Part shown: positions 58,426 to 64,000 of the stretch, piece after piece
Position numbering within the stretch: the stretch's first letter is position 1
Layout: each line of letters starts with the position of its first letter
Origin: an uncultured Pelagibacteraceae bacterium
GTDB lineage: Bacteria > Pseudomonadota > Alphaproteobacteria > Pelagibacterales > Pelagibacteraceae
Length of the DNA: 64,000 nt
Direction: 5' to 3'
Assembly (NCBI GenBank): GCA_902573985.1
Contig: CACGLS010000001.1
Span: 62,001-126,000, forward strand
The notes under the pieces: model-generated
Databases searched by the model: none
The model's input: the letters and a program-made list of their open reading frames with translations, nothing else
Told to the model about the DNA's origin: nothing
Made by a program: the position numbers and the translations under genes

Positions 58426-59541
58426 ATGCACTTTGCAGTAAAAAGAGATATCTTATTAAAATCATTACATTTCGTTCAAGGAGTCATCGAAAAAAGAAAT
58501 ACTTTACCAATTTTGTCAAATGTTCTTTTACAATTAAAAGACAAAAAACTTTTGATAGTAGCAACCGATCTAGACATCATTTTTTATGATGTCATATCTG
58601 ACGTAAAAATAATTAACGAGGGAAGCACAACTACTTCTGCAGCTATTTTATATGATATCTTGAGAAAAATTTCGTCTAACTCAGAACTGATTTTTCAATT
58701 AAAAACTGAAAATAAACTTAGTCTAAAAAGTGATAATTCCGACTTTAATCTCTTATGCCTACCAACTGATAATTTCCCAACTTTTGATAATAATTTTGAT
58801 GGGCAACAAATGACTCTTAATTCACAAAAATTTCTCAATCTTTTAAATAAAACGAAAATTTCGATTTCAAATGACGACACAAGACATTATTTAAATGGAA
58901 TATTTTTACATTTAACTGAGGGTCAAGGAAGAGTTTTTTTAACAGCAGTTGCAACAGACAGTCACAGACTTTCTTCAAGCAGTATTGAACTAGAAAATGA
59001 AAATAATATTAATCCTGTAATTTTACCAAAAAAAGCAGTATTTCAACTTTGTACTTTGCTGGCAGATAATAAAGATAAATTGGAATTACAGATAAGTGAG
59101 AATAAAATTAAATTTAATATAGGAAATATATCTTTAATCTCCAAAGTAATTGATGGTAAATTTCCAGATTATAAAAAAGTTGTTCCAATTAATAACGATA
59201 AAAAACTAACTGTTTCTTCTAAAGATTTCATTAATTCTATAGAAAGAGTCGCAAGTGTTTCTTTAGATCGAAAAGAGGGGGTCAAATTAAACATTAATAA
59301 AGACAGCATTCAACTTTCAGTAAACAGCGCAAATTCTGGAGAAGGAAACGAAAAAATCAAGGCAGAATACTCTGGGGAAAGTTTAAACATAAGTTTTAAT
59401 TCAAAATATTTAATCGATATTGCTTCAGAAGTTGAAGATAAAAATTTATGTATTAGTTTTAAAGACTCTATTTCACCTGTGTTGATTGAAGATAATCTAG
59501 ATAAAAATAGTTATTTTGTTATAATGCCTATGAAAATCTAA
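58426..59541 (+). CDS. dnaN: DNA polymerase III beta sliding clamp DnaN
   Basis: Ring-shaped processivity clamp. The 371-residue protein starts MHFAVKRDILLKSLHFVQGV, has RNTLPILSNVLLQL (about 24-37), TAVATDSHRLSSSSIEL (about 180-196) and ends SPVLIEDNLDKNSYFVIMPM, the conserved C-terminal piece lining the protein-binding pocket. Length is standard. It follows dnaA directly. In many relatives recF comes next, but here a 136-bp gap leads to gyrB. Confidence 0.98.
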   Translation: MHFAVKRDILLKSLHFVQGVIEKRNTLPILSNVLLQLKDKKLLIVATDLDIIFYDVISDVKIINEGSTTTSAAILYDILRKISSNSELIFQLKTENKLSLKSDNSDFNLLCLPTDNFPTFDNNFDGQQMTLNSQKFLNLLNKTKISISNDDTRHYLNGIFLHLTEGQGRVFLTAVATDSHRLSSSSIELENENNINPVILPKKAVFQLCTLLADNKDKLELQISENKIKFNIGNISLISKVIDGKFPDYKKVVPINNDKKLTVSSKDFINSIERVASVSLDRKEGVKLNINKDSIQLSVNSANSGEGNEKIKAEYSGESLNISFNSKYLIDIASEVEDKNLCISFKDSISPVLIEDNLDKNSYFVIMPMKI

Positions 59542-61735
<2,194 letters not shown>

Positions 61736-61742
61736 TTTAAAA

Positions 61743-63029
61743 ATGAACTTATCAACTCTCTTTCGGACAGAAGAGAATCTTAATCTAGATAAAAATACTC
61801 TTACAATATTAAGATATATCGCGATTTTTGGTCAGTTTTTAGCCATTAGCGTAGTATATTTTTACCTTAAATTACCATTCCCCTTTGAACTATGTTATTT
61901 TGTTATATCTATTGGTTTAACAACAAATCTTTACCTTCAATTTGGAATAAAATTAAATCAGCTTAAAGACTTATATGCATCAGTATTTCTTGTTTACGAT
62001 CTCATTCAATTAAGTATTTTGTTATATTTAACTGGTGGTATTTTTAATCCATTCTGTTTTTTACTAATAATTCCTGCGATAGTTTCATCTACCTTTTTAA
62101 GTATGGGAACAACTATTATATTAGGCATCATAACGTCATTATTGTTACTTACTATATCATTTTATCATTTACCATTACCTGGGCAAGAAATGAATTTACT
62201 TCATTTTCCTAATTTTTATAAAACAGGTATTATCATATCAATTTTAATAGGATTAATTTTTTTAAGTTATTTTGGAATTCGTTTTGCTGGAGAGAAAAAA
62301 AAAACTTCAGAAGCATTGAGTAAATTACAAGAAGTAATTTACAAAGAGTATGAGTTAGAGTCTTTGGGGGGGCAGGCAGCAGCAGCAGCACACTCACTAG
62401 GAACACCACTTGCAACAATTTCTGTAGTTGCAAAAGAACTAAAAAAAGAAATTGGTGACAATAATGAAATATCAAAAGATATAGAATTATTAATTAGTCA
62501 GTCAAAAAGATGTAGTGATATTTTAAAAAGAATTTCAAAAAAACAGATAGCAGAAGATAAATTTTTTAGTTCAGTAAAATTAGAGGATCTTTTAGAGGAG
62601 ATTTTAAATTCTTTTAGAGAAACATCCTCAAAAAATATAAATCTTATTTCTAATGATGATAGAAATAAAATTGATATTCAAAGATCACCAGAAATGATTT
62701 ATGGATTAAGAAATTTCATAGGAAACGCAATTAAATTTTCAAAAAGTACAGTAAACGTTTTTCTTTATAGCGATGAAAACGAGATTAAAATAATTGTAAA
62801 CGACGACGGACCAGGTTTTCCTGAAGATATTATTAAAAAAATTGGTGAGCCTTATATTAAATCAAAATCTAAAGAAGTTAATTCTAATTCTGGATTAGGA
62901 CTTGGAACTTTCTTAGGAAAAACTTTATTAGAAAGACAAAATGCAAAATTAATTTTCAAGGATGATAAAAATTTAGGTGGAGCTTCTGTAGTGATTAGTT
63001 GGTCTCCAAAAAATATTTTATTACAATGA
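61743..63029 (+). CDS. regB: RegB/PrrB-type redox sensor histidine kinase
   Basis: A membrane sensor kinase responding to respiratory redox state. The 428 residues have about six membrane helices. The quinone-binding motif is in LTGGIFNPFCFLLIIPAIVS (about 95-114; family GGxxNPF). The unusual H-box is AAAAAHSLGTPLATI with His217. Cys257 in SQSKRCSDIL corresponds to the redox-active Cys of Rhodobacter RegB. The kinase domain ends with NDDGPGFPEDI and SGLGLGTFLGKTLLERQ. The partner RegA is not in the window on either side. Confidence 0.92.
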   Translation: MNLSTLFRTEENLNLDKNTLTILRYIAIFGQFLAISVVYFYLKLPFPFELCYFVISIGLTTNLYLQFGIKLNQLKDLYASVFLVYDLIQLSILLYLTGGIFNPFCFLLIIPAIVSSTFLSMGTTIILGIITSLLLLTISFYHLPLPGQEMNLLHFPNFYKTGIIISILIGLIFLSYFGIRFAGEKKKTSEALSKLQEVIYKEYELESLGGQAAAAAHSLGTPLATISVVAKELKKEIGDNNEISKDIELLISQSKRCSDILKRISKKQIAEDKFFSSVKLEDLLEEILNSFRETSSKNINLISNDDRNKIDIQRSPEMIYGLRNFIGNAIKFSKSTVNVFLYSDENEIKIIVNDDGPGFPEDIIKKIGEPYIKSKSKEVNSNSGLGLGTFLGKTLLERQNAKLIFKDDKNLGGASVVISWSPKNILLQ

Positions 63030-63035
63030 TAAAAC

Positions 63036-64000
63036 CTATTTTGGTTCTTGTTGAGTTAAACAATGAATGGCTCCGAAACCCCAAATTAATTCTGAGCAAT
63101 CTATTGGAATGATTTTTCTATTATTAAATTCATTTTTAAAAATTTTGATTACTATTTTGTCCTTTGGATCATTAAAAATAGGCAACAAAACAGATTTATT
63201 TAAGATATAAAAGTTAAGATACGATGCTGGAACTCTCACTTTATTTATATACAAAGGTTTAGGCATCGGAATTTTTCTAATTTTTATTTGTGAGGAGTTA
63301 ACTTTTACCCTTTTCAATATTTTAAAGTTTTCATTTAGATTTTTGTAATTTTTATCTTTTTTATTATTTTCGAAAGCAAGAAAAACTTTATTAGATTTTA
63401 CAAATCTAGCAATATCATCAACGTGACCATGAGTGTCATCTCCCTCGATTCCCTTATTTAGCCAAATGACCTTTTTTGCTCCAAAAAATTTTTTAAAAAT
63501 GTGATTATAATCCTTTAATTTTAAGAAAGAATTTCTTTGTTGAATTTTACTTAATAAGCATTCTTTAGTTGTAAGTAATACACCTTTTCCATTAACATCT
63601 ATCGACCCTCCCTCAAGAACTATAGATTTTTTATTAAATTTAGGACTTAGAAGATTTCCTCTGTAATTATTTTTAATCTTCAAACCGACTTTATTGTCTG
63701 CTCTGTAATTTCTATATTTAGCCCAACCGTTAAATTTCCAATTTAATAAAATATTTCTATTTTTTTCATCTTTAATAAATATTGGTCCTGTATCCCTCAT
63801 CCATACTCTATCTGTTTTACAAATTATAAATTTTACATTACGTATTTTTGCATTATTTTTTTTTAGCAATTTTCTAATCACATTCTTAGATTTGGAGCTT
63901 TTTATTAAAAGATTTACTTTTTGAGAATCAGTAATTTTAGAAATGATTTTAGCAAAAACATTAGGAATTCTTTTAAACTTACCCGGCCAATCATTTTTAT
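63036..64000 (-). CDS. Agmatine deiminase family protein (5' end outside window)
   Basis: The minus-strand frame is open to the edge of the window, so the true start lies beyond 64000. The visible ~320 residues begin NDWPGKFKRIPNVFAKI, the family N-terminal motif, and continue with DRVWMRDTGPIFI, LEGGSIDVNGKGVLLTTKECLL, EGDDTHGHVDDIARFV and the C-terminal GAIHCLTQQEPK with the catalytic Cys. Agmatine deiminases make N-carbamoylputrescine from agmatine (polyamine synthesis). Peptidyl-arginine deiminase relatives share the fold, so the exact substrate is inferred. It converges on regB with a 6-bp gap. Confidence 0.88.
   Translation of the reverse strand, partial: KNDWPGKFKRIPNVFAKIISKITDSQKVNLLIKSSKSKNVIRKLLKKNNAKIRNVKFIICKTDRVWMRDTGPIFIKDEKNRNILLNWKFNGWAKYRNYRADNKVGLKIKNNYRGNLLSPKFNKKSIVLEGGSIDVNGKGVLLTTKECLLSKIQQRNSFLKLKDYNHIFKKFFGAKKVIWLNKGIEGDDTHGHVDDIARFVKSNKVFLAFENNKKDKNYKNLNENFKILKRVKVNSSQIKIRKIPMPKPLYINKVRVPASYLNFYILNKSVLLPIFNDPKDKIVIKIFKNEFNNRKIIPIDCSELIWGFGAIHCLTQQEPK

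Overview
The window is a very compact, AT-rich stretch of a streamlined alphaproteobacterial chromosome. About 56 protein-coding genes were found, and no gene-free stretch is longer than 231 bp. The gene content and order (mnmE-mnmG-rsmG-parA-parB, leuS-lptE-holA, irr next to fabA-fabB-fabI, regB, nusA-infB-rbfA-rpsO-pnp), the Lys/Asn/Ile-rich proteins and the constant gene overlaps point to the SAR11 group (Pelagibacterales) or a close relative. That assignment is inferred from composition and synteny only; no database search was run. I saw no tRNA, rRNA, CRISPR array, insertion sequence or prophage.

Layout. 1-10437: the end of a ubiquinone-pathway hydroxylase, then tRNA/rRNA modification (mnmE, mnmG, rsmG) leading into the chromosome partition genes parA and parB. 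Two perfect parS cores lie inside rsmG. A converging operon follows: DUF3576 lipoprotein, leuS, lptE-like, holA. 10438-14199: a structured 211-bp leader and a major porin ending at a strong two-way terminator, a ThiE-like protein, yggS, an L,D-transpeptidase, an OmpR-type regulator with a degenerate receiver, and a 35-residue ArfA-like ribosome-rescue gene. 14201-20450 (minus): the chaperone operon grpE-dnaK-dnaJ, with a heat-shock-type promoter before dnaK, running through a 56-residue membrane protein into dapB, nth and an adenosine-kinase-like gene. 20494-31622: rdgB, a PBP-activator-like protein, rsmI, a BON-domain lipoprotein, maeB, murJ, trpS, nfu, a Bax-like glucosaminidase and a polysaccharide deacetylase. 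Many of these concern the envelope.

31591-44438: a long plus-strand run of a short tsaB, fur/mur, miaB, phoH-like, ybeY, lnt, metK, then nusA-infB-rbfA-rpsO-pnp. Genes common at this locus in relatives (rimI, trmB, rimP, ylxR, truB) are not present here. 44435-50522: fabA-fabB-fabI, divergent from irr, with katG after irr. The irr/fabA and irr/katG intergenic regions share an almost identical 17-bp dyad that overlaps candidate -10 elements, suggesting one iron/heme/peroxide regulatory unit. A 2-oxoglutarate-oxygenase-like gene and a DUF2061-like membrane protein follow katG. 50524-55635 (minus): ubiE, ubiB, coaBC, dut, a MoeB/ThiF enzyme and an SH3-domain protein. 55647-64000: mutM, rpsT, dnaA, dnaN, gyrB (no recF between dnaN and gyrB), regB, and a converging agmatine-deiminase-like gene that runs off the window.

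The novel signals are mostly small or regulatory: two overlooked short genes (14092-14199 and 16557-16727), paired parS sites, the twin irr operators, a terminator hairpin that encodes the end of a protein, and head-to-head genes whose start codons touch.
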